Positions 32,684 to 40,995 of a DNA stretch of 45,092 nt are shown one piece after another. The position numbers and the translations under genes were made by a program. Where the stretch lies: assembly GCA_905198745.1 (NCBI GenBank), contig CAJKDU010000018.1:1-45092 (forward strand), in the 5' to 3' direction. The stretch comes from an uncultured Prevotella sp. Its GTDB lineage: Bacteria > Bacteroidota > Bacteroidia > Bacteroidales > Bacteroidaceae. The notes under the pieces are model-generated. The model did not search any database. It saw only the letters and a list, made by a program, of their open reading frames with translations, and was not told the DNA's origin. The first letter of the stretch is position 1, and each line of letters begins with the position of its first letter.

Positions 32684-33342
32684 CAGATTCAGACATGGCT
32701 TCCCGGCCGCCTCAAGGCGGACAACCCATAGAGTCGCATCCGTTTGTGCCGTTCCTTCCTGAAGGCACACGGCTGCTCATGCTTGGCACCTTTCCGCCGT
32801 CAAGCAAACGGTGGTGCATGGATTTCTATTATCCCAACTTCCAGAACGACATGTGGCGCATTTTCGGCCTCTACTATTTTGGCGACAAGCAACACTTTAT
32901 CGTTCCCGGCGAGAAAAGGTTTCGGCTCGATGCCATCAAGACATTCCTTTGCCGTGAGGGCATAGGTCTTTTCGACACAGCCGTACGCGTGCGTCGTACC
33001 CTTGGCACGGCGTCCGACAAAGACCTGGAAATAGTGGAACCTACAGACGTGAAGTCTATGCTTCGGTCGTTGCCGGAGTGTGTGGCCGTGGTCACCACGG
33101 GGCAGCTCGCCACCGATACCTTTTGCCGTCAGTGGGGGATAGAGTCGCCCAAGGTGGGGCATTACGCCAGTTTCACGCTTGAAGGCCGCACGCTTCGTCT
33201 CTACCGTATGCCCAGTTCATCGCGGGCATACCCCATGAAGGTGGAACGCAAGACGGAATTTTATGCCGAAGTGTTCGCCTTTCTCGAAGAAGAAACAGCT
33301 TCTTGCAGGCCCGACAGTCTGCAACCTTTCAAAGAAAAATAA
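32680..33342 (+). CDS. Uracil-DNA-glycosylase-superfamily protein
   Basis: A 220-residue cytosolic protein starting in an ATGA overlap with the upstream nuclease gene. LLMLGTFPPSSKRWCMDFYYPN (residues ~31-52 region) fits motif 1 of UDG-like proteins, with WRIFGLYYF after it; AVVTTGQLATD is the central strand and YRMPSSSRA stands where the second motif (H-P-S type) sits. Catalytic residues differ from classic UDG, so activity on uracil is uncertain; the family occurs in Bacteroidetes as uncharacterised DNA glycosylases. Coupling with a nuclease gene may be only genomic compaction. Confidence 0.75.
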   Translation: MTDSDMASRPPQGGQPIESHPFVPFLPEGTRLLMLGTFPPSSKRWCMDFYYPNFQNDMWRIFGLYYFGDKQHFIVPGEKRFRLDAIKTFLCREGIGLFDTAVRVRRTLGTASDKDLEIVEPTDVKSMLRSLPECVAVVTTGQLATDTFCRQWGIESPKVGHYASFTLEGRTLRLYRMPSSSRAYPMKVERKTEFYAEVFAFLEEETASCRPDSLQPFKEK

Positions 33343-33364
33343 TAAATCAGAAAACATCAACACT

Positions 33365-33976
33365 ATGAAGATAATAGGAATAGCCGGCGGCACAGGATCG
33401 GGCAAGACCACCGTCGTGAAGAAAATAGTAGAGGCGTTGCCTCCTCACTATGTGGCAGTGGTGCCACTTGACTCCTACTACAATGACACCACAGGAATGA
33501 CAGATGAGGAGCGCCACGCCATCAACTTTGACCATCCGGACGCTTTCGACTGGAAACTGCTCAACCGCCAGGTGGCAGACTTGCGGGCTGGTAAGGCCAT
33601 TGAGCAACCCACTTACTCCTATCTGAAGTGCAACCGTGAGAAGGAAACCATACACGTGGAGCCCAAGCCAGTGATTATCATTGAAGGCATCATGACGCTG
33701 CTCAACAAGAAATTGCGCGACATGATGGACCTCAAAGTGTTTGTTGACTGCGACAGCGACGAGCGACTCATCCGTAACATCCAGCGCGACACCATTGACC
33801 GCGGACGCACCGTGACCATGGTTATGGAGCGTTATATGGAAGTGCTCAAGCCCATGCACGAGCAGTTTATAGAGCCTACCAAGCGTTTTGCAGATATCAT
33901 CATACCTCAGGGCGGCGACAACGAGAAGGGCATAAGTATCCTTTGCAACTATATTGAGGGCCTGGTGAAAGAGTAG
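33365..33976 (+). CDS. udk: Uridine kinase
   Basis: A 203-residue nucleoside kinase that phosphorylates uridine and cytidine for pyrimidine salvage. Start at the ATG of MKIIGIAGG; the open frame upstream overlaps the previous gene and is not used. P-loop GGTGSGKTT (8-16), DSYYND (catalytic Asp), NFDHPDAFDW (base recognition), IIIEGIM, the lid region (DERLIRNIQRDTIDRGRT) and ADIIIPQGGDNEKG are all present. It lies 22 bp after the UDG-like gene. Confidence 0.95.
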   Translation: MKIIGIAGGTGSGKTTVVKKIVEALPPHYVAVVPLDSYYNDTTGMTDEERHAINFDHPDAFDWKLLNRQVADLRAGKAIEQPTYSYLKCNREKETIHVEPKPVIIIEGIMTLLNKKLRDMMDLKVFVDCDSDERLIRNIQRDTIDRGRTVTMVMERYMEVLKPMHEQFIEPTKRFADIIIPQGGDNEKGISILCNYIEGLVKE

Positions 33977-34053
33977 CGCCTTTCCCCGTCTCTTCCCTTT
34001 TTCAGCATTCTGGCATCGTTTTCCCCAATGGTGAAGGGGGTGTCAGTGTATCG

Positions 34054-34164
34054 TTAGCGATGCCTTAGTGTGCCATTAACGATGTGTTAGTGGCATAGTT
34101 ACGGTTCGTTACAGGCATAGTTATGATGTGTAAGTATACGACTTACGATGCATTAGTATGCCAT
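34054..34164 (+). repeat. Degenerate tandem array, ~22 bp x 5
   Basis: Units start at 34054, 34077, 34099, 34121 and 34143 (first one 23 bp, others 22). Rough consensus TTACGATG-x-xTTAGT-xxx-C-x-AT. Sequence differs from the array at 16819 but period and copy number are the same. Confidence 0.7.
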
Positions 34165-34230
34165 TAATCCCACCAAACTCGGTTTCGGCTGAAGGCAAAC
34201 TTACGGAATACGGATAAGGAGAACATATAT

Positions 34231-34270
34231 AAGCCGCCATACAGGAAATCATTCCTTGTATGGCGGCTTA
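34231..34270. terminator. Bidirectional terminator between udk and the HdeD-like gene
   Basis: AAGCCGCCATACA pairs with TGTATGGCGGCTT, extended by GGAA/TTCC with one bulged base. It sits between convergent genes. There is no strong T run on either side, so efficiency is uncertain. Confidence 0.65.
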
Positions 34271-34313
34271 TGCTTGATGTGAAAAATGTCAGTTGTTCTT
34301 GCCCGATAAGTGG

Positions 34314-34934
34314 TTAGTCTGTCACTTCCGTATAGTCGGCAAACTCTTCGTTACTTTTTTTCAAGGCCCTGCGCAGTTGGCGTATCTTGAACATGTTGAC
34401 TATCTCTACCACGCCATAGACAATCATAGAAATGCCTACCAGATAGACAGGCAGCGCAACCGCCCATGCCGGTCGGCACACAGCCATAATGGCAGCCACA
34501 AGCACCAGTGAGGGACAGAGCCACAAAGACCATGGAAGTCGCCCCATACGGCGGGCATGGTCAAGCATCACAAGCTGGCTCAACGCTCCGATGATGAGCA
34601 CTACGGCAAGCACGTAGACCAGCAGGTCGCGAAACATGTCGGGCATCAACGTGAGCACCAGACCCAGGATGAAACTTCCCGCACCTGCCACTGGCCATGG
34701 CGTGCGTGGAGTGTGCTTTGTGAGGCCTGCGGTGTCTGTCAGGTTTATACCCGCGTCATATTCGCGTCCCTTGTCCACAAAAAAGCAGGCAATGCTTGCC
34801 GCGCCTGAACAAAGAAACAGGGTGCCGATGAGAATAATGACCCATTTGGCGGTTTCTGTGGGGTAGGCCGACAGCAAGATGCCGATGGCTATGGCACACA
34901 GGGCGCGCAATGTGGAATATTGAAATAGTCGCAT
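34314..34934 (-). CDS. HdeD-like (DUF308) membrane protein
   Basis: A 206-residue inner-membrane protein with six hydrophobic segments in three pairs (LRALCAIAIGILLSAYP; WVIILIGTLFLCSGAASI; GAGSFILGLVLTLMP; YVLAVVLIIGALSQLVML; WLCPSLVLVAAIMAV; ALPVYLVGISMIVYG). That pattern matches HdeD/DUF308 proteins, linked to acid stress in enterobacteria but of unknown role here. The C-terminus is charged and cytosolic. It has its own promoter (34966-34996). Confidence 0.8.
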   Translation of the reverse strand: MRLFQYSTLRALCAIAIGILLSAYPTETAKWVIILIGTLFLCSGAASIACFFVDKGREYDAGINLTDTAGLTKHTPRTPWPVAGAGSFILGLVLTLMPDMFRDLLVYVLAVVLIIGALSQLVMLDHARRMGRLPWSLWLCPSLVLVAAIMAVCRPAWAVALPVYLVGISMIVYGVVEIVNMFKIRQLRRALKKSNEEFADYTEVTD

Positions 34935-34965
34935 AATGATTAACTTTCGTTTTGTTTTCTGGAAA

Positions 34966-34996
34966 CAAAAGTACGAACATTATTCCTTACTGGCAA
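34966..34996 (-). promoter_or_regulatory. Promoter of the HdeD-like gene
   Basis: Minus strand TTG (34996-34994) and TACTTTTG (34973-34966), 20 nt apart, exact consensus. It lies back to back with the promoter of the next gene. Confidence 0.7.
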
Positions 34997-35006
34997 TATT
35001 TTTTGC

Positions 35007-35014
35007 TACTTTTG
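35007..35014 (+). promoter_or_regulatory. Promoter -7 box of the histidine phosphatase gene
   Basis: TACTTTTG, exact match, 30 nt before the ATG at 35044. The divergent promoters leave only 10 nt between this box and the -33 TTG of the opposite one. Confidence 0.6.
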
Positions 35015-35043
35015 CACTCGAAAACAAGAAATTAGTAAGAAAT

Positions 35044-35553
35044 ATGGCTACAAAACTTTATTTGGTGCGTCATGGACAAACCACCGACAATGTGCGCCAG
35101 ATACTCCAGGGTCAGACTCCTGGCGAACTTACCCCGGAAGGGGTGCGGCAGGCTGAAGATACGCGCGACCGCATGAAAGATGAATCTATCGACGCGTTTG
35201 TGGCAAGCGACCTCAAGCGTGCTGAAGACACATGCTGCATCATAGCGGAACCTCACGGCAAGGATGTGGTCGTCTCGCCGTTGCTTCGCGAGCGCGATTG
35301 GGGCGACTTCACGGGACGCTACATTCCTGATTTGGCCAACGCTCAATGGCCCGACAATGTGGAGAGTCTGGAGAGCATGAAGTCGAGGGCGCGCAATTTC
35401 CTCACCTGGATTCGCACTGCCTATCCCGACAAGACGGTTCTCGCAGTGGGCCACGGCATCATCAACAAGGCCATCCAGTCGGTTTATCTGAACAAACCGA
35501 TGAACGAAATTCCGAAGATGACCAATGCGGAAGTTCGCGTACTGGTTCTTTGA
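35044..35553 (+). CDS. Histidine phosphatase (phosphoglycerate-mutase-like)
   Basis: A 169-residue cytosolic protein. LYLVRHGQT holds the catalytic RHG (His10); SDLKRAEDTC, the acidic ERDWGDFTG near residue 80-90 and AVGHGI (second His) complete the phosphatase site. Length is short, as in cofactor-dependent phosphoglycerate-mutase-like phosphatases of Bacteroidetes (usual about 170-200). It could dephosphorylate small metabolites; glycolytic mutase activity is unlikely at this length. An in-frame start 108 bp upstream is rejected because it spans the promoter. Confidence 0.88.
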   Translation: MATKLYLVRHGQTTDNVRQILQGQTPGELTPEGVRQAEDTRDRMKDESIDAFVASDLKRAEDTCCIIAEPHGKDVVVSPLLRERDWGDFTGRYIPDLANAQWPDNVESLESMKSRARNFLTWIRTAYPDKTVLAVGHGIINKAIQSVYLNKPMNEIPKMTNAEVRVLVL

Positions 35554-35636
35554 CAGGCGTGCTTCAGCCGGGTAGGATTGCCGGGGAATACTCTGCCTGT
35601 CTTTTGACGGAATGTCCGTACGGACGAAATTGGCTG

Positions 35637-35695
35637 GAGGGTGAAGACAAGTGACTTGCCGACAATGGCAGTACGCTCGTCTTCACCCTCTTTTT
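35637..35695 (+). terminator. Long-loop terminator downstream of the histidine phosphatase gene
   Basis: GAGGGTGAAGAC pairs with GTCTTCACCCTC (12 bp), loop 30 nt, followed by TTTTTCTTT. Confidence 0.75.
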
Positions 35696-36263
35696 CTTTG
35701 TCTTTTTTCAGGTTGCGGACGAGGTGTAGCTTGTTCCGATGGCATGTTCCGGCAAGTGGATAAGGGAGTGATAGTCCTGGGTAAAGCCCCTTTTCTTCAG
35801 ACTTTAAGTGCGGAGATTTGTCGTGAAAAACCACAATGAAAAAGACTGGGCATGAACTGCACTATAGAATACTTAAATGCCCTTGACGGAATAACTGGTG
35901 ACTTCGACAAAACAAGAAGGCTTCTTATGCGATTTTTTGCTATGGAGCAAAATGTGTAAGTAGGCGACTACTTGTGTTCCTGTGTGCTGTTTGTAATCGC
36001 TAAATGCTTGATTGTTATATAAATATGCTGGTTTGTTTTTCTGATAGACCGCCGGTTCTTATGTCATGTTTGTTGTGATGGGCAGACGATTGTTTGATAT
36101 GAAGCGTGTCGCAGTTGTATGCCCGTCATTCTGTTGTTGGCGGGTAAATGACGGTAGCCGGCATCTTCTTGGCTTATGAGTGGCTTGTTGTAGAAAGATT
36201 TTACTGCTGCTGTAGAGGCTGCTCTCATGCGGAGCCTTTCGTGGCGAAACTTCTTGAAAACAT

Positions 36264-36300
36264 AAAAGGCAGTCTTCTCTCACGAGGAAACTGCCTTTTT
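36264..36300. terminator. Terminator of the secreted Ser/Gly-rich protein gene
   Basis: AAAAGGCAGT pairs with ACTGCCTTTT around a 16-nt loop; T-rich on both strands, so it can end the minus-strand gene 36372-37415. Confidence 0.75.
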
Positions 36301-36371
36301 CTAACTCTCTAATTATCTTGAAAATGTATCTGCTATATATGGCTTATGAGTAAGAGTTTACCATTGGCCAC

Positions 36372-37415
36372 CTATCTGCGACCGCCGAAGTGAGCACCGC
36401 CTGAACGTTGGCTTGATGAACCGCCGCCCATTGAAGATGAGCGCGAGCTCGACGAGCCGCCTCCGAAAGAGGATGTGGAACGGGTGGCACTGCCGTTGCT
36501 TCGACTTCCTCCGAACGATGAGGAACCAGAACTGCGGCTCGGCATGAACGAGTTGGCAGGTGTGCGAGACCCCGACTCGGTAGATGAACCTCCGAAGTAG
36601 CGCACGGTGGTACGGGTGGAACTCTGGCGGGCACCAAAGTTGCCGCGGGTTTCATTGCTGTTGGTGTTGTTCTGGCGCTGTCCGCCGAATACACTGCTCG
36701 TGTTGCGCCTTGTGCTTGACGAAGGACGCTGCACAGTGCCGGAAGGTTGGGGATTGGTGCCGCGAGTGCCGAAATTGGAATTTGATGGTGCGGTACTGCG
36801 TCGGCCGCCAAAGTTGCTGTTGGCAGGTTGGAATCCTTGCTGGCGGTTAGACCGTGCGAAGTCGAATCCCCGGTTGTAGTCTCCACGCTTGAATCCGTCG
36901 CGCATGCCGAAGTGTACGTTGTTGCCGTGAGGCATGCCGGGAGCCGGACGTCCCCACTCGCGACCATGATACCAGCTCCGTCCACCGTTCATCCGCCAAC
37001 TGTGGCCACCCACGTAGACGTTGATAAATGACGGTCTTCCGTAGTAGAAATAGTTGCGGTGAGGGTAGCGTGAGTAGACAGCGAAGTGCCAGAAACCATT
37101 CGACCAGTAGAGCGGACGGTAGAAATAGCTGGCTGCCTGGAAGGCACGATATTGCCAATCGAGCAGCACATAGCTCAAGTCGAGGTTGCGCTGGCGCCAG
37201 AATGGTCCGTAGAGGTCGTCGTAAGAGTTGACTCCCATCAGGTAGTCGAGATTGATCTCGTAGGCTGCCTCATACTGGTCCTCGGTGAGGTTGAGTTCGT
37301 AGGCCATCTTGTCGGCCAGGAAAAGAGCCTGGTTGCGTGCCTGTTCGTAACTCATGGCTGCTGCTGTGGCGCTGATGGCCAGCAGCATGGTCAGTGTGAA
37401 AATTATCTTTTTCAT
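36372..37415 (-). CDS. Secreted Ser/Gly/Asn/Arg-rich low-complexity protein
   Basis: A 347-residue exported protein. Signal peptide residues 1-20 (MKKIIFTLTMLLAISATAAA). Residues ~22-70 are helical (ALFLADKMAYELNLTEDQYEAAYEINLDYLMG), 75-150 are Tyr/Trp/Arg/His-rich (RAFQAASYFYRPLYW; HRNYFYYGRP), and from ~165 to the end it is a disordered Ser/Gly/Asn/Arg tail with FGG and GGSSS repeats, ending HFGGRR. I do not recognise a named domain; similar proteins are found in gut Bacteroidetes as hypothetical. Gly/Ser/Arg repeats would favour copy-number slippage. Single-gene unit; a -7-like TTACTTTG lies near 37454 on the minus strand. Confidence 0.75.
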   Translation of the reverse strand: MKKIIFTLTMLLAISATAAAMSYEQARNQALFLADKMAYELNLTEDQYEAAYEINLDYLMGVNSYDDLYGPFWRQRNLDLSYVLLDWQYRAFQAASYFYRPLYWSNGFWHFAVYSRYPHRNYFYYGRPSFINVYVGGHSWRMNGGRSWYHGREWGRPAPGMPHGNNVHFGMRDGFKRGDYNRGFDFARSNRQQGFQPANSNFGGRRSTAPSNSNFGTRGTNPQPSGTVQRPSSSTRRNTSSVFGGQRQNNTNSNETRGNFGARQSSTRTTVRYFGGSSTESGSRTPANSFMPSRSSGSSSFGGSRSNGSATRSTSSFGGGSSSSRSSSMGGGSSSQRSGGAHFGGRR

Positions 37416-37566
37416 ATCTTAGCCCTTTCTTCTTTTGGTTCTTGTTTACGGTTGCAAAGTAACCCCTTTTGCTTTAGACAGGCAAAGGATTTTCCCTATA
37501 GTGGGGTGGGAAAATCCCTAAAACGTGGTTCCTGCCATAAAAAGAAGGCCGAAAGACGCTCCGGTA

Positions 37567-37764
37567 ATGCATGCGAGAACCACTTTCCTACTGTTGCTTA
37601 TCCCGTTGCCCGTACTGTGTGGTCAGCCGTCCTATGCACCCCAAGGGCTGCAAGATGCGCATGTTTTGTTGTGTGGCGTGCGGCACAGGGTGGCAAAACC
37701 AAAATCGTATGTCATTTATTTTGCGTTTTCCTCTAATTTCACTAACTTTGCACACACTTTATAA
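37567..37764 (+). other. Short frame with signal-peptide-like start, doubtful
   Basis: 65 codons starting MHARTTFLLLLIPLPVLCGQ (lipobox-like LPVLCG) but the rest has no domain, and its 3' end runs through the rlmN promoter. It may be the 5' remnant of an exported-protein gene or chance. Confidence 0.2.
37743..37750 (+). promoter_or_regulatory. Promoter -7 box of rlmN
   Basis: TAACTTTG, exact TAnnTTTG; transcription should begin near 37757, which leaves too little leader for the ATG at 37768 and favours 37792. Confidence 0.55.
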
Positions 37765-37791
37765 AGTATGTGTACAAAGAATTTATCTAAG

Positions 37792-38850
37792 ATGGAAAGC
37801 CAGGGAAAAGTTCTTTTGGGAATGACAGTCGACGAACTGAAAGACGTGGCTCGAGAGCTTGGCATGCCGGCCTTCACCGGCTCGCAGATAGCCAAATGGC
37901 TCTATGGGCAGCGCGTCAAGTCGATTGACGAAATGACGAACCTCTCGAAGGCCAACCGCGAAAAGCTCAAGGCTCAATATAGTATAGGGTGTGCCGCACC
38001 TGTGGATGCACAGTATTCCAAAGACGGCACCATCAAGTATCTGTTCCCCACGCAGTCTGGGAAGAAGGTGGAGACCGTCTTCATTCCCGATGGCGACCGG
38101 GCCACACTTTGCGTGTCCTCGCAGGTGGGGTGCAAGATGAACTGTCTCTTCTGCCAAACCGGCAAACAGGGGTTCGAGGGCAGTCTGCCCGCGGCAGATA
38201 TACTCAACCAGGTGTACTCCCTTCCCGAGGCGGACCGACTCACCAACATCGTCTTTATGGGACAGGGCGAACCGATGGACAACCTCGATGCAGTGCTTTG
38301 CGCCACCACCATCCTCACCGCACCCTATGGCTGGGCGTGGAGTCCCAAACGCATCACCGTGAGCAGCGTGGGCGTGAAGAATAAGCTTAAACGCTTTCTC
38401 GACGAGAGCGAATGTCATGTGGCCATCAGCCTACATTCACCTATACCGGAGCAACGGTCACAGCTAATGCCTGCCGAACGGGGAATGAGCATCACCGACG
38501 TCGTCAACCTGCTGCACCAATACGACTTTACGCGACAGCGCCGTTTGTCGTTCGAGTACATTGTCTTTGGAGGCGTGAACGACTCCATGACACACGCACG
38601 GGAAATTATCCGGCTGCTCGACGGACTGGAGTGTCGTGTCAATCTCATCCGCTTCCACCAGATACCCGGCGTGCCCCTTCACGGGGCCGACGAGAAGAAA
38701 ATGGAAACCCTGCGCGACTATCTCACGGCACACGGCGTGTTCACAACGATTCGCGCCAGTCGTGGACAAGACATCTATGCGGCCTGCGGCTTGCTGAGTA
38801 CCGCCAGGAAAATAGAAGAGCAGCGACATGCGGGCAATCCCGAAGAATAG
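37792..38850 (+). CDS. rlmN: 23S rRNA (adenine2503-C2)-methyltransferase RlmN
   Basis: A 352-residue radical-SAM enzyme that methylates A2503 of 23S rRNA and A37 of some tRNAs. The start MESQGK is preferred over an ATG 24 bp upstream because that one lies only ~11 nt after the predicted transcript start. The N-terminal ~90 residues are the HhH-like accessory domain; Cys114, Cys118 and Cys121 (CKMNCLFC) form the CxxxCxxC iron-sulfur site; GQGEPMDN and AISLHSP are the SAM-site motifs; the C-terminal Cys in YAACGLLS and the partner Cys complete the methyl-transfer mechanism. First gene of a compact plus-strand operon; its end overlaps the next gene. Confidence 0.95.
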   Translation: MESQGKVLLGMTVDELKDVARELGMPAFTGSQIAKWLYGQRVKSIDEMTNLSKANREKLKAQYSIGCAAPVDAQYSKDGTIKYLFPTQSGKKVETVFIPDGDRATLCVSSQVGCKMNCLFCQTGKQGFEGSLPAADILNQVYSLPEADRLTNIVFMGQGEPMDNLDAVLCATTILTAPYGWAWSPKRITVSSVGVKNKLKRFLDESECHVAISLHSPIPEQRSQLMPAERGMSITDVVNLLHQYDFTRQRRLSFEYIVFGGVNDSMTHAREIIRLLDGLECRVNLIRFHQIPGVPLHGADEKKMETLRDYLTAHGVFTTIRASRGQDIYAACGLLSTARKIEEQRHAGNPEE

Positions 38851-39808
38851 CGCCATGCGCATAGCCTTCGCCGTTCTGCCGGCACTCTGCGTTCTGCTTT
38901 CCGCTTGTGGACTGAAGCACCGGACAAGTCTGCTGCCGTCAAGTGGCGGACGGCCTTACGAGGTACTCCTTGTGGGCGACACAGACAGGATAGTGCTCGC
39001 TGAACTACAGGCCGATGCCGAAGCCCTGCCACAGCCGGAACCCTCTTTCGACGTGTCGGACATTCCTTCCGCCCTCTATAATCAGTCTGTGTGGTTGGCT
39101 CGAGCCATTGTCATTGTGCGCTGCGACGCCACACGCTATACTGAAACAAGGTTGAGATACGAGAAAAACCTGCACGCACATCCGCAGATGGTGGTCTATG
39201 TCAACACCCCGTCCGTAAGGGCTCTCAGGCAAGAGATGCCAGCTTTGGGCGGACAACTCCGCGAACTACTTACCCGTTTTGAGATGAATGCCGAGATGGA
39301 ACAACTTGCCCGAGGTGGAAATCCAAGACAGGAAAAGACTGTCAACGAAGTGGTTGGCTGCTCCATCAGGGTGCCTGCCGACATGGTACGTGCCAAGCGT
39401 GCCCGTCGGTTCGTGTGGTTCGCTACCGATTCTCCTACGGGTATGCAGAACCTCTGCGTCTACACGCTGCCGATGCATCCCCTTAGCCTGCAATGGATAG
39501 CCGCACAACGCGATAGCGTGATGCGGGCCAACTTGCCGGGAGAACGCCCGGGAATGTACGTCCAGACGGTGGAGAAAACCCTTTCAGCGCGCATTGGCAG
39601 TGAGAAGGGTGGGCGCCGGACCATCGTGCGAGGATTGTGGGAAATGAAAGACGATGCCATGGGAGGTCCCTTTGTGGCTCACATCGTGGCCGACACAGCC
39701 CACAGCCGATATGTCGTGGCGGAAGCTTTCGTCTATGCACCCGAGATGCGCAAACGTAACAAAATGAGACAAACAGAGGCAGCCCTTTACACACTCAAGG
39801 TGAAATGA
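38828..39808 (+). CDS. DUF4837-family lipoprotein
   Basis: A 326-residue exported lipoprotein. The signal peptide ends in a lipobox LLSAC with Cys27. The start overlaps rlmN by 23 bp; the in-frame ATG at 38855 (MRIAFAVLP) gives a shorter signal peptide and is a real alternative. DUF4837 hallmarks are GRPYEVLLVGD, ALYNQSVWLARAIVIV and the segment LRRFVWFATDS-like (KRARRFVWFATDSPTG), with VRGLWEMKDDAMGGPFVAH near the C-terminus. The family is restricted to Bacteroidetes, function unknown; it sits between rlmN and pdxA as in related genomes. Confidence 0.85.
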   Translation: MRAIPKNSAMRIAFAVLPALCVLLSACGLKHRTSLLPSSGGRPYEVLLVGDTDRIVLAELQADAEALPQPEPSFDVSDIPSALYNQSVWLARAIVIVRCDATRYTETRLRYEKNLHAHPQMVVYVNTPSVRALRQEMPALGGQLRELLTRFEMNAEMEQLARGGNPRQEKTVNEVVGCSIRVPADMVRAKRARRFVWFATDSPTGMQNLCVYTLPMHPLSLQWIAAQRDSVMRANLPGERPGMYVQTVEKTLSARIGSEKGGRRTIVRGLWEMKDDAMGGPFVAHIVADTAHSRYVVAEAFVYAPEMRKRNKMRQTEAALYTLKVK

Positions 39809-39849
39809 GGGGGCTTGCCGACATCATACATTCAATAACTTTATATTTT

Positions 39850-40950
39850 ATGGAAGATAAAAAAATACGCGTTGCCATAACGCACGGAGATACAAACAGC
39901 ATCGGTTATGAAATCATATTCAAGGCTTTTGCCGACCCAGCCATGCTGGAACTCTGTACTCCCATCATATATGGCTCGCCCAAGGTGGCGGCTTATCACC
40001 GCAAGGCCATGGACTTGCAGGCCAACTTCACCATCATCAACAGTGCCGAAGGAGCTCGTGACGGACGGGTGAACCTTCTTACAACATTTGACGACGAGGT
40101 GAAGGTGGAGATGGGACAACCCACTGCCGAATCGGGCTATGCCGCCCTGTGCGCCATCGTAAGTGCGCTTGAAGACTACAAGAAGGGACTCTTCGATGTG
40201 CTCGTGACAGCACCTGTGACTGCTTCCAACATTACAACCGATGAACACCCGTTCACCAGTCAGGCCTCATTCCTTGCCCGTTCACTGGGCAGTACTCCGA
40301 CCGAGATGCTCGTCAACGAGAAACTGCGTGTAGCACTTGCCACTGTCGACACGCCTCTGGCAGACGTATCGCGTGAGGTAAACAAGCAACTCATCGCAGA
40401 ACGTGCTACTGCTGTGCAGCATGCGCTCAAGCGCGACTTCTGCATATCCAATCCCCGCATCGCTGTTTTGGCCCTCAATCCAGTTGTAGGGCAAGAGTAT
40501 GCACAGGGAAGCGAGGAGACGGAAATCATACAGCCGGCTATCAGTGAACTCAAGGCTGCCGGCATCCAGGCATTCGGACCTTATCCCGCAGACGATTTCT
40601 TTGCCCGTGCCGACTATGAAGTGTTTGATGCCGTACTTGCCATGTACCATGACCAAGGTACCATCCCCTTCAAACTCCTTGGTGGGGACGAGGCTGTTTG
40701 CTACACGGCAGGACTTCCCATGGTGCACACACAGCCCGGCCACGGACCGGCTTTCGACATTGCAGGACAGAACAAGGCGAGCGAGAGTCAGCTCCGTCAG
40801 GCCATCTATCTGGCCATAGACGTGTTCCGGGCACGTGCACACTATGACGAACCTCTTGCAGATCCATTGCCCAAGCTCTATCGCGAGAAGCGCGACGAGA
40901 GCGAGAAAGTGAGATTCTCCATCCCCAAGAAGAAAGAGGCCAAGGCTTAA
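39850..40950 (+). CDS. pdxA: 4-hydroxythreonine-4-phosphate dehydrogenase
   Basis: A 366-residue enzyme of pyridoxal 5'-phosphate synthesis (DXP-dependent route), oxidising 4-phosphohydroxythreonine. Start at the ATG of MEDKKIRVAITHGD; an ATG 45 bp upstream is rejected as it runs straight from the previous gene's stop. AITHGDTNSIGYEII, LVTAPVTASNI, FTSQASFLA, ALNPVVGQEY, GPYPADDFFA and AMYHDQGTIPFKLL (metal-binding His and Asp) mark the PdxA fold. Residue E replaces the usual metal-proximal position in GDTNSIGYE, a feature of Bacteroidetes PdxA rather than a defect. Confidence 0.92.
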   Translation: MEDKKIRVAITHGDTNSIGYEIIFKAFADPAMLELCTPIIYGSPKVAAYHRKAMDLQANFTIINSAEGARDGRVNLLTTFDDEVKVEMGQPTAESGYAALCAIVSALEDYKKGLFDVLVTAPVTASNITTDEHPFTSQASFLARSLGSTPTEMLVNEKLRVALATVDTPLADVSREVNKQLIAERATAVQHALKRDFCISNPRIAVLALNPVVGQEYAQGSEETEIIQPAISELKAAGIQAFGPYPADDFFARADYEVFDAVLAMYHDQGTIPFKLLGGDEAVCYTAGLPMVHTQPGHGPAFDIAGQNKASESQLRQAIYLAIDVFRARAHYDEPLADPLPKLYREKRDESEKVRFSIPKKKEAKA

Positions 40951-40995
40951 GCCTCTTACCCCCCAGATAACAACCATCCTTAAATTCCACAGCTA

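Larger units (their letters stand above)
33977..34313. other. Intergenic region with a 22-bp array
   Basis: 337 bp between convergent genes. It contains a degenerate 5 x 22-bp tandem array (34054-34164) and a terminator (34231-34270). No gene seen. Confidence 0.7.
35554..36371. other. 818-bp intergenic region without a supported gene
   Basis: Contains a GACAGGC/GCCTGTC hairpin (35552-35601), palindrome GTCCGTACGGAC (35615-35626), a terminator-like long hairpin (35637-35695), a CGTCATT/AATGACG hairpin near 36124-36160 and a terminator for the minus-strand gene (36264-36300). Short frames here (such as minus-strand 36059-36283) lack family features. Confidence 0.55.
37416..37791. other. Intergenic region before rlmN
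   Basis: 376 bp. Contains the minus-strand promoter of the secreted protein gene, a small frame with a signal-peptide-like start (ATG at 37567, reading MHARTTFLLLLIPLPVLCGQ), and the rlmN promoter. Confidence 0.55.

Noticed and set aside
36059..36283. Minus-strand frame of 74 codons in the 818-bp gap
   Set aside because: Lacks a promoter, signal or family pattern, and is interrupted by no conserved feature; kept as non-coding.
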